Assembly: GCA_013374385.1 (NCBI GenBank)
Contig: QBUR01000104.1
Span: forward strand, 1-5,437
Reading direction: 5' to 3'
Source of the DNA: Candidatus Methanocomedens sp.
GTDB taxonomy: Archaea > Halobacteriota > Methanosarcinia > Methanosarcinales > Methanocomedenaceae
DNA: 5,437 bases
Of this stretch, positions 1-5,437 are shown piece after piece. Numbering within the stretch: the stretch's first letter is position 1; each line of letters begins with the position of its first letter. Under the pieces are notes generated by a model. That model had not been told where the DNA came from. It saw only the letters and a list, made by a program, of their open reading frames with translations, and made no database searches. Position numbers and translations under genes: made by a program.

Positions 1-49
1 TCAAAAAATAATTAGGCTTGATTTAGGGTACTTCTAGTGAGACATGTAA

Positions 50-1099
50 ATGGATAATTCAAATGAAAAATTAATAGATGTAGTTAGTGCATCCTTATCA
101 AATATTACGGCAGGAATCGTATTAATCATTATTACGGTTCTGGTATACTTAGACATGTTCAGTCTATTAAGAAACCCGCTGTTTACTGGTTCCCTGGCAC
201 TGGTGTTTTTTATCACATCTTATGTCAGCATGGAATCTGAGAAAAACCAACACAGTGGAAGTAGTTTACTTAACCTTGACCTTAACGGTATTATAGCCGG
301 CCTGACACTCCTGGCAGTTTCAATATTAGGTGCTGTAGGGCATTTTGAAGTTGTACGTCACTTTCTCTTTCCACTTATACCTGGTGTTGTCCTTATTGGT
401 TTTGCCTTCGGCAGGGCATTTATTAAAACCAGTGATTCAAACATAGGAATTACACGCACAGACCCCTGCACCATACTGGGCGGCCAAATCCTAATTATCT
501 ATTCTATCTTGCTATACATGGGCTTAGCATCAATTACCTGGAGTCCTATGTTCCCATTGCTTGTGGCAGGAGCACTTTATACTACATTGTTCATGGAAGT
601 GCTACCTCATTTAGCAACCAGTTCACAGGATATACATAAAGTAACTGTCTGGATGGCTGAAATTGAAGAAAAAGCATACAACCTTAGACGTGAATTCGAA
701 TCTATCAAGCTAGATCGTGGTGATCTGGATATTGATGCAAGTCTTGAACGCCTCAATACCATACAAAAAGCTGTCGGCCAGCTTAAGGAATTGAGCGGTT
801 CTATAATACAGGGTAAAGTTGCCCAGCCAGCACTTGAGATTCAAAAGGTTGTCCCAAATCAGCATGTTGTGACCAAACCTACTAAAACAGGATGGAATAT
901 GCCTTCCGAAAACACGCTGGATGTGGAGATTGAATCCCACGAACTCGAAAGTCTGGTCCAACCAAGAACCACAGAAGAGATGTTCTATGAAAGCATCCAG
1001 AAAGAAATTGATGTTCATGGACTGCGCAGTATAATCAAAGAAGCGAAAGAGATGCGGGAATCCATGTATGCACAGCGAAAGACTCTGGAAGATATTTGA
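50..1099 (+). CDS. Six-TM membrane protein with cytoplasmic coiled-coil-like tail, function unknown
   Basis: I do not recognise this 349-residue protein. Hydrophobic stretches at about residues 17-36, 44-61, 78-97, 104-122, 141-161 and 166-184 predict six membrane helices. After residue 190 the protein is soluble and charged. Residues about 203-250 and 308-349 are rich in Glu, Lys and Arg and look helical, possibly coiled coil, separated by a Pro/Thr-rich linker (about 255-305). There is no cleavable signal peptide, no heme-binding CXXCH motif and only one Cys (residue 140, at the start of the fifth helix). The even helix number suggests that both ends are on the same side of the membrane, probably cytoplasmic. 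The ATG at 50 is preceded by a modest Shine-Dalgarno-like GTGAG at 37-41, and an A/T-rich TATA-like stretch lies near 4-13. The stop is 2 bases before the larB ATG, so the two are probably co-transcribed and translationally coupled. A role beside LarB, for example as a membrane scaffold, would be pure inference. Confidence 0.85.
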   Translation: MDNSNEKLIDVVSASLSNITAGIVLIIITVLVYLDMFSLLRNPLFTGSLALVFFITSYVSMESEKNQHSGSSLLNLDLNGIIAGLTLLAVSILGAVGHFEVVRHFLFPLIPGVVLIGFAFGRAFIKTSDSNIGITRTDPCTILGGQILIIYSILLYMGLASITWSPMFPLLVAGALYTTLFMEVLPHLATSSQDIHKVTVWMAEIEEKAYNLRREFESIKLDRGDLDIDASLERLNTIQKAVGQLKELSGSIIQGKVAQPALEIQKVVPNQHVVTKPTKTGWNMPSENTLDVEIESHELESLVQPRTTEEMFYESIQKEIDVHGLRSIIKEAKEMRESMYAQRKTLEDI

Positions 1100-1101
1100 T
1101 C

Positions 1102-1872
1102 ATGGACCTTACCCGACTTCTTGAGAATGTAAAAACGGGACAAATTGATATTGATGAGGCTTTAAAACAGATACGTATCAGTAACTTCCACACCCTGGAC
1201 AATGTCGCCTGTATTGACCCTCACCGTGCAAAACGTACTGGAATACCTGAAGCTATTTATGGCCCCGGTAAAGCTATTGACGACCTGGTTGGTATTGCTT
1301 TATCCCATCTTGAACATGAATCAACAGTAATTATCACCAGGGTTTCGGATGAGCAGCTTGAGGCTTTACAACAAAAACATCCAGTGGAATGGAACCGACA
1401 CGCCAGGATTGCAATACTGCGAAGGGGCGATTCACGGGTTGAATCAACTGGAGGGACAATCGGTATCATCACTGCTGGAACCGTTGATATTCCTGTGGCA
1501 GAAGAGGCAAAGGTTACAGCTCAGGAGATGGGTGTGACAGTGCATACCATTTATGATGTGGGTGCTGCCGGCATTCACAGGTTATTCCCTGGCCTGGCAG
1601 AAATGGTGGAGAAGGGAGTTGACGCCATAGTAGTGGCTGCTGGCCGGGAGGGTACTCTCCCCACCATAGTATCAGGTCTTGTAGATGTGCCAGTGATAGG
1701 GGTACCGATCTCATCAGGATACGGAGCAGGCGGCGGCGGGAAAGCAGCTCTGTATACCATGTTGCAGTCCTGTTCTGTACTGAGCGTGGTGAACATCGAT
1801 GCTGGATTTGTGGCTGGAGCCTATGCTGCCCGTATCGCTAATATGCTGGCAAAAGCACGAGGTAAAGAGTGA
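1102..1872 (+). CDS. larB: LarB: pyridinium-3,5-biscarboxylic acid mononucleotide synthase (nickel-pincer cofactor biosynthesis)
   Basis: A 256-residue protein with the LarB layout: a short helical N-terminal part, then a PurE-like (AIR carboxylase-like) domain. Visible family blocks are DPHRAKRTGIPEAIYGPGK (about 39-57), GIITAGTVDIPVAEEAK (about 121-137), YDVGAAGIHRLF (about 151-162), VVAAGREGTLPTIVSGLVDVP (about 177-197), the glycine-rich GYGAGGGG (about 206-213) and a C-terminal SC plus NIDAGF segment. From family knowledge, LarB carboxylates the pyridinium ring of nicotinic acid adenine dinucleotide and cleaves its phosphoanhydride. LarC and LarE then add nickel and sulfur to make the pincer cofactor of lactate racemase-like enzymes. 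Cys224 lies where the catalytic Cys of bacterial LarB (Cys221 in Lactiplantibacillus) is expected. I chose the ATG at 1102. A TTG at 1096 would overlap the upstream gene and has no properly spaced ribosome binding site, whereas GGAAG at 1087-1091 suits 1102 better. No larC, larE or larA is present here, so the partners must lie elsewhere or the product is used differently. Confidence 0.93.
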   Translation: MDLTRLLENVKTGQIDIDEALKQIRISNFHTLDNVACIDPHRAKRTGIPEAIYGPGKAIDDLVGIALSHLEHESTVIITRVSDEQLEALQQKHPVEWNRHARIAILRRGDSRVESTGGTIGIITAGTVDIPVAEEAKVTAQEMGVTVHTIYDVGAAGIHRLFPGLAEMVEKGVDAIVVAAGREGTLPTIVSGLVDVPVIGVPISSGYGAGGGGKAALYTMLQSCSVLSVVNIDAGFVAGAYAARIANMLAKARGKE

Positions 1873-1874
1873 TT

Positions 1875-1898
1875 CTTGCCTTTCTTCCAGAAGGCAAG
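1875..1898. terminator. Inverted repeat between convergent larB and ahbC
   Basis: CTTGCCTT (1875-1882) and AAGGCAAG (1891-1898) are perfect reverse complements with an 8-base loop, starting 2 bases after the larB stop and 25 bases beyond the ahbC stop on the other strand. A hairpin in the 50-base convergent gap could mark the 3' ends of both transcripts. On the minus strand a short T-run (five T, from the AAAAA at about 1905-1909) precedes the hairpin. On the plus strand no T-run follows it. Archaeal termination depends mainly on U-rich tracts, so a terminator role is only possible. RNA 3'-end stabilisation is an alternative. Confidence 0.35.
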
Positions 1899-1922
1899 TA
1901 AACCAAAAAGGCAGTTGATGGT

Positions 1923-3134
1923 TCAATCTATCTTTTTGACTTCATCGTAACCAATCTCTTCCTTGGTCAGGTAACATGCCGGGTCATCAGCCCATACATT
2001 GTCATAGATGGCCTCTGCCCTGACCCTGAAGTTACCATTGCATATCTCCAGCCATTTACATTTAGCACATCTATCTGCATTTGCCTTTATCAGTGGTTGG
2101 CGGTCCTTGAGGCCAGCCATGAGCTTATCATTAGTATCCATCCAAATCTCACTGAATGGTCTCTCCTTTACATTACCAAAAGAATAATGCCTCCAGAACT
2201 GGTCAGGATGTACAGAACCGTCCCATGATACGCAGCCGATACCGATACCGGTAGAATTGCCCTGGTTCATCATAAGCAATTCATAAACTTCGGCAGCGCG
2301 CTCCGGGTCCTCTTCCAGCAGTCTGAAATACACATAAGGCCCGTCACAATGATTGTCAACAGTGAGCACTTCCATAGGAAAACCTTTGTCATGCATCTCC
2401 CTGGTCCTGTCCATGATGAGGTCCACTACACGGCGGCTCTCTTCATGGCTCAGGTCCTCTTCCACCATTTTTGAACCGCGTCCCGCATAGACCAGATGGT
2501 AGAAACATACCCTTGGAATACCTTCCTCGTAAAGCAAGTCGAAAATAGCAGGAATGTCCTGTGCATTCTTCTTGTTAATGGTAAATCTAAGACCAACCTT
2601 GATACCTTGGGCCTTGCAGTTACGCATACCCTGCAATGCCGCATCAAATGCACCGGGTACACCCCTGAACTTATCATTGGTCTCCCTCATACCGTCCAGT
2701 GATACGCCTACATACGATAGCCCGATATCCTTCAAGACCTTAGCCATCTTCTCATCGATCAGGGTACCGTTGGTGGAGATAACTGCACGCATTCCCTTAT
2801 CCCTTGCATACATGGCAAGTTCGGGAAGATCTTTTCGCATAGTGGGTTCACCACCTGAGAACAGTATCACTGGTACACCGAAACTTGCCAGGTCGTCTAT
2901 CAGTTCCTTGCCCTGCTGGGTGGTCAGTTCATCTGTATACTCAATATCCCTTGACTGGGCATAGCAGTGCACACAATGCAGGTTGCAGCGACGGCCCATA
3001 TTCCAGACCACTACGGGTTTCTTATCCTTTGAGAACTGCAATAAGTGAGATGGAAGTTTGCCTGATTCCCGCCCGTACCTAAGGACATCGGATGGTTCAA
3101 CTGTTCCACAATAAAGTTTTGAAATACCTATCAT
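1923..3134 (-). CDS. ahbC: AhbC: 12,18-didecarboxysiroheme deacetylase, radical SAM/SPASM (alternative heme biosynthesis)
   Basis: A 403-residue radical SAM protein. In the alternative heme pathway AhbC removes the two acetate side chains of 12,18-didecarboxysiroheme to give iron-coproporphyrin III, which AhbD then converts to heme. The N-terminus (MIGISKLYCGTVEPSD, then KLPSHLLQFSKDKKPVVVWN) is the one I know from AhbC proteins of methanogens and sulfate reducers and separates it from AhbD. The CX3CX2C cluster motif is Cys50, Cys54 and Cys57. SGGEP at 93-97 is the SAM-binding GGE motif, and STNGT and SLDG (about 120-148) follow the TIM-barrel pattern. The C-terminal SPASM-type region has Cys301, Cys356, Cys359, Cys365 and Cys387, expected to hold an auxiliary 4Fe-4S cluster. 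The ATG start has a GGTG ribosome binding site 8 bases upstream. It is the last gene of the cobA-hemD-HesB-like-ahbC run, 21 bases after the small gene. Nothing appears truncated. AhbD as an alternative is less likely. Confidence 0.93.
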   Translation of the reverse strand: MIGISKLYCGTVEPSDVLRYGRESGKLPSHLLQFSKDKKPVVVWNMGRRCNLHCVHCYAQSRDIEYTDELTTQQGKELIDDLASFGVPVILFSGGEPTMRKDLPELAMYARDKGMRAVISTNGTLIDEKMAKVLKDIGLSYVGVSLDGMRETNDKFRGVPGAFDAALQGMRNCKAQGIKVGLRFTINKKNAQDIPAIFDLLYEEGIPRVCFYHLVYAGRGSKMVEEDLSHEESRRVVDLIMDRTREMHDKGFPMEVLTVDNHCDGPYVYFRLLEEDPERAAEVYELLMMNQGNSTGIGIGCVSWDGSVHPDQFWRHYSFGNVKERPFSEIWMDTNDKLMAGLKDRQPLIKANADRCAKCKWLEICNGNFRVRAEAIYDNVWADDPACYLTKEEIGYDEVKKID

Positions 3135-3142
3135 CTTTATTA

Positions 3143-3146
3143 CACC
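3143..3146 (-). promoter_or_regulatory. Ribosome binding site of ahbC
   Basis: On the minus strand GGTG lies 8 bases before the ahbC ATG, in the 21-base gap after the HesB-like gene. This supports the chosen start and independent initiation on the shared transcript. Confidence 0.65.
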
Positions 3147-3155
3147 ATTCGTGAT

Positions 3156-3440
3156 TTAATCAATATTGTAATTCATGTTCACCATCAGTATCTTCCTTTC
3201 TTCATCGAGATTTATCTCGATAGAAGATACATTGTCATCCAGGTATTTTTCCACATGGAAGGTGACACCTTTCTCGATATGTTTAACGTCCCTTGCAATT
3301 TCTTTTTCCACGGTTGCAATTCCAAGTTGCTGGCAGCAGCCTCCGCCAGTCACAGATAAACGTACCGCTGGTGATTTTTCCTTCTCCAATTCAGCCTTTA
3401 TGAACGCAATTGCCTTATCTTCTACAATAAGTTTAGTCAT
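3156..3440 (-). CDS. Small HesB/IscA-like (A-type iron-sulfur) protein with CysCys motif
   Basis: A 94-residue soluble protein. The start (MTKLIVEDKAIAFIKAEL), the following AVRLSVTGGGCCQQLG segment (about residues 25-40) and the mostly beta-strand remainder fit the HesB/IscA/A-type fold, whose usual length is about 100-120 residues. Classical A-type carriers ligate Fe-S clusters or iron with one Cys in this glycine-rich loop plus a C-terminal CGC. Here the only cysteines are the adjacent Cys35 and Cys36, and the C-terminus (ERKILMVNMNYNID) has no cysteine. It is therefore either a divergent HesB-like subfamily or a protein that has changed ligands. The ATG at 3440 is 1 base after the hemD stop. 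A TTG at 3452 would extend it by four residues into hemD and seems less likely. Placed just before ahbC, whose product needs at least two 4Fe-4S clusters, it may deliver or repair clusters for AhbC, or handle iron or a tetrapyrrole. This role is inferred from position only. Confidence 0.8.
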   Translation of the reverse strand: MTKLIVEDKAIAFIKAELEKEKSPAVRLSVTGGGCCQQLGIATVEKEIARDVKHIEKGVTFHVEKYLDDNVSSIEINLDEERKILMVNMNYNID

Positions 3441-3441
3441 A

Positions 3442-4278
3442 TTAAATACCAAATTCTTTTTTCACTTCTTTTATCAATGCATTGAATGTATACTCATTTG
3501 AAATAATATTAACCTGGATTTTATTCATATTTAATGTATTGGAAGTTGGATGCCCTATGGCTGCCACAACTATACCACTATCATTCAACATCCTGATCAC
3601 CTCATCTTTACACCCCATCTGTGATGCCATCTCAAGAAAATTCCTAACCATCATTGAACTGGTAAAAACGACCGCATCAACTGTTTTGTCAATAATTGCC
3701 TGTATCAGTTCTTCCTGTGCACTATCCCTTGCAGGGGCAGCTATCTCATAGACCTGTGTTTCAAAAACTTCGGCACCGGCAGCCTTCAAACCTTCAACCA
3801 GTACAGGCGCACCATGGGAACTCCTGGCAATGTCCACTACCTTCCCACGCACATTATTTCTGATGGTTTCAACCAACCCTTCTGAACTGTACGACTCTGG
3901 CATGAACGATATCTCAATTCCCTGCTCCAGTGCTGCCTCCCTGGTCTTGGGACCGATGGCAATGGTGGTAATACGGTTCAAGGCAGTGATGAAGGCATCC
4001 CGGCCAGGTACCTTATCCAGTGTATGGTCTATGCCGTTTGCACTGGTAAATATCACAATATCCGATTGTCCGGCCAGTATCCTGGAGACAAAACCGTCAA
4101 AATACTCATCCTTTTTATCCAGTATCTCTATCATAGGAGCGGATATAACATCGAACCCGGCCTTTTGGCATAGCTGAATCGAATCCTGTTCGTAGCGGAC
4201 GGGCCGCATTATGGCAACCGTAAGTCTGGTGTCGGTGTCGATGTTAGCATTGATATTGTTACTGGCCATATTTCCCAT
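3442..4278 (-). CDS. hemD: HemD: uroporphyrinogen-III synthase
   Basis: A 278-residue protein of the HemD family (usually about 240-270 residues). HemD cyclises hydroxymethylbilane with inversion of ring D to give uroporphyrinogen III, the substrate of the CobA made by the gene just upstream. The sequence shows the two alternating alpha/beta lobes of the family. The segment after TVAIMRPVRYEQDS (about 20-33), IFTSANG (76-82), AIGPKT (107-112), ARSSHGAPVL (151-160), VFTSS (204-208) and AIGHPTSNTL (240-249) are the recurring weakly conserved HemD positions. I chose the ATG at 4278 because AGGT lies 7 bases upstream and the gene then begins 5 bases after the cobA stop. An in-frame ATG at 4269 is possible. 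The first about 18 residues (Asn/Asp-rich) precede the conserved fold and are probably a disordered extension. Its end is 1 base from the next gene, so translational coupling is likely. Confidence 0.9.
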   Translation of the reverse strand: MGNMASNNINANIDTDTRLTVAIMRPVRYEQDSIQLCQKAGFDVISAPMIEILDKKDEYFDGFVSRILAGQSDIVIFTSANGIDHTLDKVPGRDAFITALNRITTIAIGPKTREAALEQGIEISFMPESYSSEGLVETIRNNVRGKVVDIARSSHGAPVLVEGLKAAGAEVFETQVYEIAAPARDSAQEELIQAIIDKTVDAVVFTSSMMVRNFLEMASQMGCKDEVIRMLNDSGIVVAAIGHPTSNTLNMNKIQVNIISNEYTFNALIKEVKKEFGI

Positions 4279-4283
4279 CAAAA

Positions 4284-5039
4284 TTACCTGAGTTCACTCA
4301 GTTCATCATGCAGTGTGACAACGCCGCCTATTATGGTAATGGCCGGAGCCTTGACGCCTCTCTCTTCAGCCAGCTTGACAATGTTTTCCAGTGTACCTAT
4401 TGTTGTCCTCTGGTCGGGCCGGGTACCACGCTCGATCAGGGCCACCGGGGTTGCAGGGTCTTTGCCATGCTTCATCAGTTCGTTCACATTACGGGGCAGC
4501 ATGCTTACACCCATCAGGATGACAATAGTTCCGCTAAATTTTGCAAGTGCATCCCAATCCAAAGCTGAATCCTCCTTGGTTGGGTCTTCATGTCCTGTGA
4601 TGAAGGTCACCATGCTGGCATGGTCCCTGTGAGTAACAGGTATACCTGCATAGGCCGGTGCCGCAATTGCTGATGTGATGCCGGGCACAATTTCAACTTC
4701 AATGCCATTGGCAACCAGCACCTGTGCCTCCTCGCCGCCACGTCCGAATACATACGGGTCGCCCCCTTTTAACCTGACTACAATCTTCCCCCCTTTAGCT
4801 TTATCCACCAGTACCTGATTTATCTGCTCCTGTTTGAGTGTGTGGCTGCCTGCATATTTACCGGCATCTATCTTTTGGGCATTTTCGGGCATGCTGGCCA
4901 GAATCTGCTCTCCGGGAAGCTGGTCATATACTATGACCTCGGCTTCGTCTATGAGCCTGCGTGCTTTGAGCGTGAGGAGTTCCGGGTCCCCTGGACCGCT
5001 ACCTACAAGGTATACCTTGCCCAGTTTTTTGCTGTTCAT
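4284..5039 (-). CDS. cobA: CobA/SUMT: uroporphyrinogen-III C-methyltransferase
   Basis: A 251-residue single-domain SAM-dependent methyltransferase that methylates uroporphyrinogen III at C2 and C7 to give precorrin-2, the branch point to siroheme/heme, cobalamin and coenzyme F430. Family blocks are clear: VYLVGSGPGDPELLTLKA (9-26), VIVYDQL (35-41), VVRLKGGDPYVFGRGGEE (87-104), VPGITSAIAAPAYAGIPVTHR (118-138), MVTFITGH (143-150), ILMGVSMLP (174-182), and LIERGTRPDQRTTIGTL (201-217). The length matches the stand-alone enzyme; there is no fused CysG dehydrogenase/ferrochelatase part and no fused HemD domain. The ATG at 5039 has a GGAGA ribosome binding site with 7-base spacing. It is the first gene of the minus-strand tetrapyrrole block, with a 290-base upstream region containing archaeal promoter-like elements. 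Symbol usage varies (cobA, sumT, cysG1). Confidence 0.96.
   Translation of the reverse strand: MNSKKLGKVYLVGSGPGDPELLTLKARRLIDEAEVIVYDQLPGEQILASMPENAQKIDAGKYAGSHTLKQEQINQVLVDKAKGGKIVVRLKGGDPYVFGRGGEEAQVLVANGIEVEIVPGITSAIAAPAYAGIPVTHRDHASMVTFITGHEDPTKEDSALDWDALAKFSGTIVILMGVSMLPRNVNELMKHGKDPATPVALIERGTRPDQRTTIGTLENIVKLAEERGVKAPAITIIGGVVTLHDELSELR
4286..4289 (-). promoter_or_regulatory. Ribosome binding site deciding the hemD start
   Basis: On the minus strand AGGT overlaps the last codons of cobA 7 bases before the ATG at 4278. It favours that ATG over the in-frame ATG at 4269 and over the TTG at 4281, and suggests that hemD is translated by ribosomes finishing cobA. Confidence 0.55.
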
Positions 5040-5046
5040 ATGGTAG

Positions 5047-5051
5047 TCTCC
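5047..5051 (-). promoter_or_regulatory. Ribosome binding site of cobA
   Basis: GGAGA on the minus strand, 7 bases before the cobA ATG, is a strong Shine-Dalgarno match and fixes the start at 5039. Confidence 0.75.
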
Positions 5052-5096
5052 GTTTTCTTAAGTTAAAATATAGTTTTTCTTATGGTTCTGGAAGTA

Positions 5097-5109
5097 TGAT
5101 ATAATTTCC
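5097..5109 (-). promoter_or_regulatory. Candidate BRE/TATA promoter of the cobA-hemD-ahbC block
   Basis: On the minus strand GGAAAT (5109-5104) fits the archaeal BRE pattern and is followed by TATATCA (5103-5097). Transcription about 25 bases downstream would give a 5' leader of roughly 35 bases containing the cobA ribosome binding site. A second candidate, GAAAAACTATATTTT (5079-5065), would start transcripts so close to the ATG that the ribosome binding site would be lost, so it is less favoured. Both are pattern matches in A/T-rich DNA without other proof. Confidence 0.45.
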
Positions 5110-5323
5110 TGATTGTGAGGGGGTGGTCAGGGGTGTGAAGACCAGGGGTTCTTTGAGGCTGCCTAAGGTGGGCATGTCCCTGAAGAACTGGCGGAGGTGG
5201 GTGATGACGGTGGGGGCTGTGGCGGGAGTAGTTTTTGAGGACGGTTTTTGCGGAGGATATTTTTTATGGAGTATTGGTGCAGGCTATGTAAAAGTTCATG
5301 TTATTAAAAGAAAAAAAACTTAA
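5105..5323. other. G-skewed intergenic island with open frames on both strands, no convincing gene
   Basis: Hand counting of 5121-5220 gives 47 G and 15 C, unlike the flanking A/T-rich DNA. A plus-strand frame is open from 5105 to the TAA at 5321-5323 (possible GTG start at 5123, giving 66 residues with LPKVGMSLKNWRRW and a Gly/Val/Phe-rich tail). A minus-strand frame is open from about 5290 down to a TAA at 5080-5082 without an ATG near its beginning (includes THLRQFFRDMPTLGSLKEP). Neither has a clear ribosome binding site or a recognisable family. Repeated CAGGGGT (5128-5134 and 5143-5149) and the pair TGGTC/GACCA (5124-5128 and 5140-5144) show internal structure. It may be a remnant of a gene, a dispersed repeat or a structured RNA; I cannot choose. 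Confidence 0.3.
5301..5308 (+). promoter_or_regulatory. Possible TATA box of the gene starting at 5330
   Basis: TTATTAAA lies about 25 bases before the ATG at 5330. No Shine-Dalgarno sequence is present in the A-rich stretch between them, so a leaderless transcript starting at or near the ATG would fit the spacing. The A/T-richness of the region makes a chance match possible. Confidence 0.3.
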
Positions 5324-5329
5324 CTATGT

Positions 5330-5437
5330 ATGGCTGCTAAAATACAGAAATTCTTATTCGGCGTTCTTCGCGGTGGGTTAAATAAACCTCAACATCCAAG
5401 CTATGTACTCAAATATGCAGATGCAAAAGATGAAATG
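5330..5437 (+). CDS. 5' end of an unidentified gene (runs off the window)
   Basis: From the ATG at 5330 the frame stays open for 36 codons to the window edge. It begins MAAKIQKFLFGVLRGGLN and continues with KPQHPSYVLKYADAKDEM. Residue composition looks like real protein and the codon use resembles the other genes here, in contrast to the G-rich island just upstream. I do not recognise the family from so short a piece. There is no Shine-Dalgarno sequence. The nearby ATG at 5326 is in another frame and closes after four codons. The gene is divergent from cobA, sharing the 290-base intergenic region, so joint control is conceivable. A true start further downstream cannot be excluded. Confidence 0.55.
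   Translation, partial: MAAKIQKFLFGVLRGGLNKPQHPSYVLKYADAKDEM

Noticed and set aside
2..37. Open frame at the left edge ending in TAG at 35-37, perhaps the tail of an upstream gene.
   Set aside because: Only eleven codons are visible and the A/T-rich sequence could equally be promoter DNA; nothing supports a gene.
1096..1101. TTG start for larB overlapping the stop of the membrane protein.
   Set aside because: The ATG at 1102 is a better start codon with a better-spaced GGAAG; the two extra residues do not belong to a known LarB block.
2554..2964. A 136-codon plus-strand open frame opposite ahbC.
   Set aside because: It is the antisense of a clearly conserved radical SAM gene and its product is Ser/Pro/Thr-rich shadow sequence.
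3441..3452. TTG start for the HesB-like gene at 3452 overlapping hemD.
   Set aside because: The ATG at 3440 directly after the hemD stop matches the expected beginning of the fold and needs no overlap.
3830..4177. A 115-codon plus-strand open frame opposite hemD.
   Set aside because: Antisense shadow of a recognised gene, with no ribosome binding site or domain.
4288..4301. Inverted repeat CTGAGT/ACTCAG near the cobA end.
   Set aside because: Six-base arms with a 2-base loop, inside codons for a repeated Glu-Leu stretch; explained by coding sequence.
5119..5230. G-quadruplex in the intergenic island.
   Set aside because: Tracts of three or more G are separated by long uneven loops, so this is not a canonical motif; kept only as one option in the island finding.

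Overview
The window looks like part of the chromosome of a methanogenic or anaerobic methane-oxidising archaeon of the Methanosarcinales type. This is inferred from gene content (AhbC-type siroheme-dependent heme synthesis, SUMT and HemD, an archaeal-style LarB) and from archaeal TATA/BRE-like promoter sequences. There is no rRNA or other phylogenetic marker, so the genus is not determined. No mobile element with a recognisable transposase, CRISPR array, tRNA or rRNA is visible.

Left part (50-1872, plus strand). Two tightly coupled genes are read rightwards. The first encodes an unrecognised protein with six predicted membrane segments and a long charged C-terminal tail. The second, starting 2 bases after its stop, is larB, the first enzyme of nickel-pincer nucleotide (NPN) synthesis. 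No larC, larE or larA lies in the window. A 50-base gap carrying an 8-bp inverted repeat separates larB from the next, convergent block.

Central part (5039 down to 1923, minus strand). Four closely packed genes form an apparent operon in the order cobA (SUMT), hemD (uroporphyrinogen-III synthase), a small HesB/IscA-like protein, and ahbC (12,18-didecarboxysiroheme deacetylase). The gaps are 5, 1 and 21 bases. HemD makes uroporphyrinogen III, CobA methylates it to precorrin-2 (shared precursor of siroheme, cobalamin and F430), and AhbC acts later on the siroheme-to-heme branch. The presence of AhbC indicates that the organism makes heme, as cytochrome-containing methanogens and ANME archaea do. 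The small protein has an unusual CysCys motif and lacks the C-terminal CGC of classical A-type carriers. It sits directly before the radical SAM enzyme and is the most interesting gene of the block.

Right part (5040-5437). A 290-base divergent intergenic region holds promoter-like sequences for the cobA operon and a strikingly G-skewed island (about 5117-5245) with long open frames on both strands but no convincing gene. It could be a degenerate gene, a dispersed repeat or a structured RNA. At the edge, a new plus-strand gene begins at 5330 and runs out of the window.
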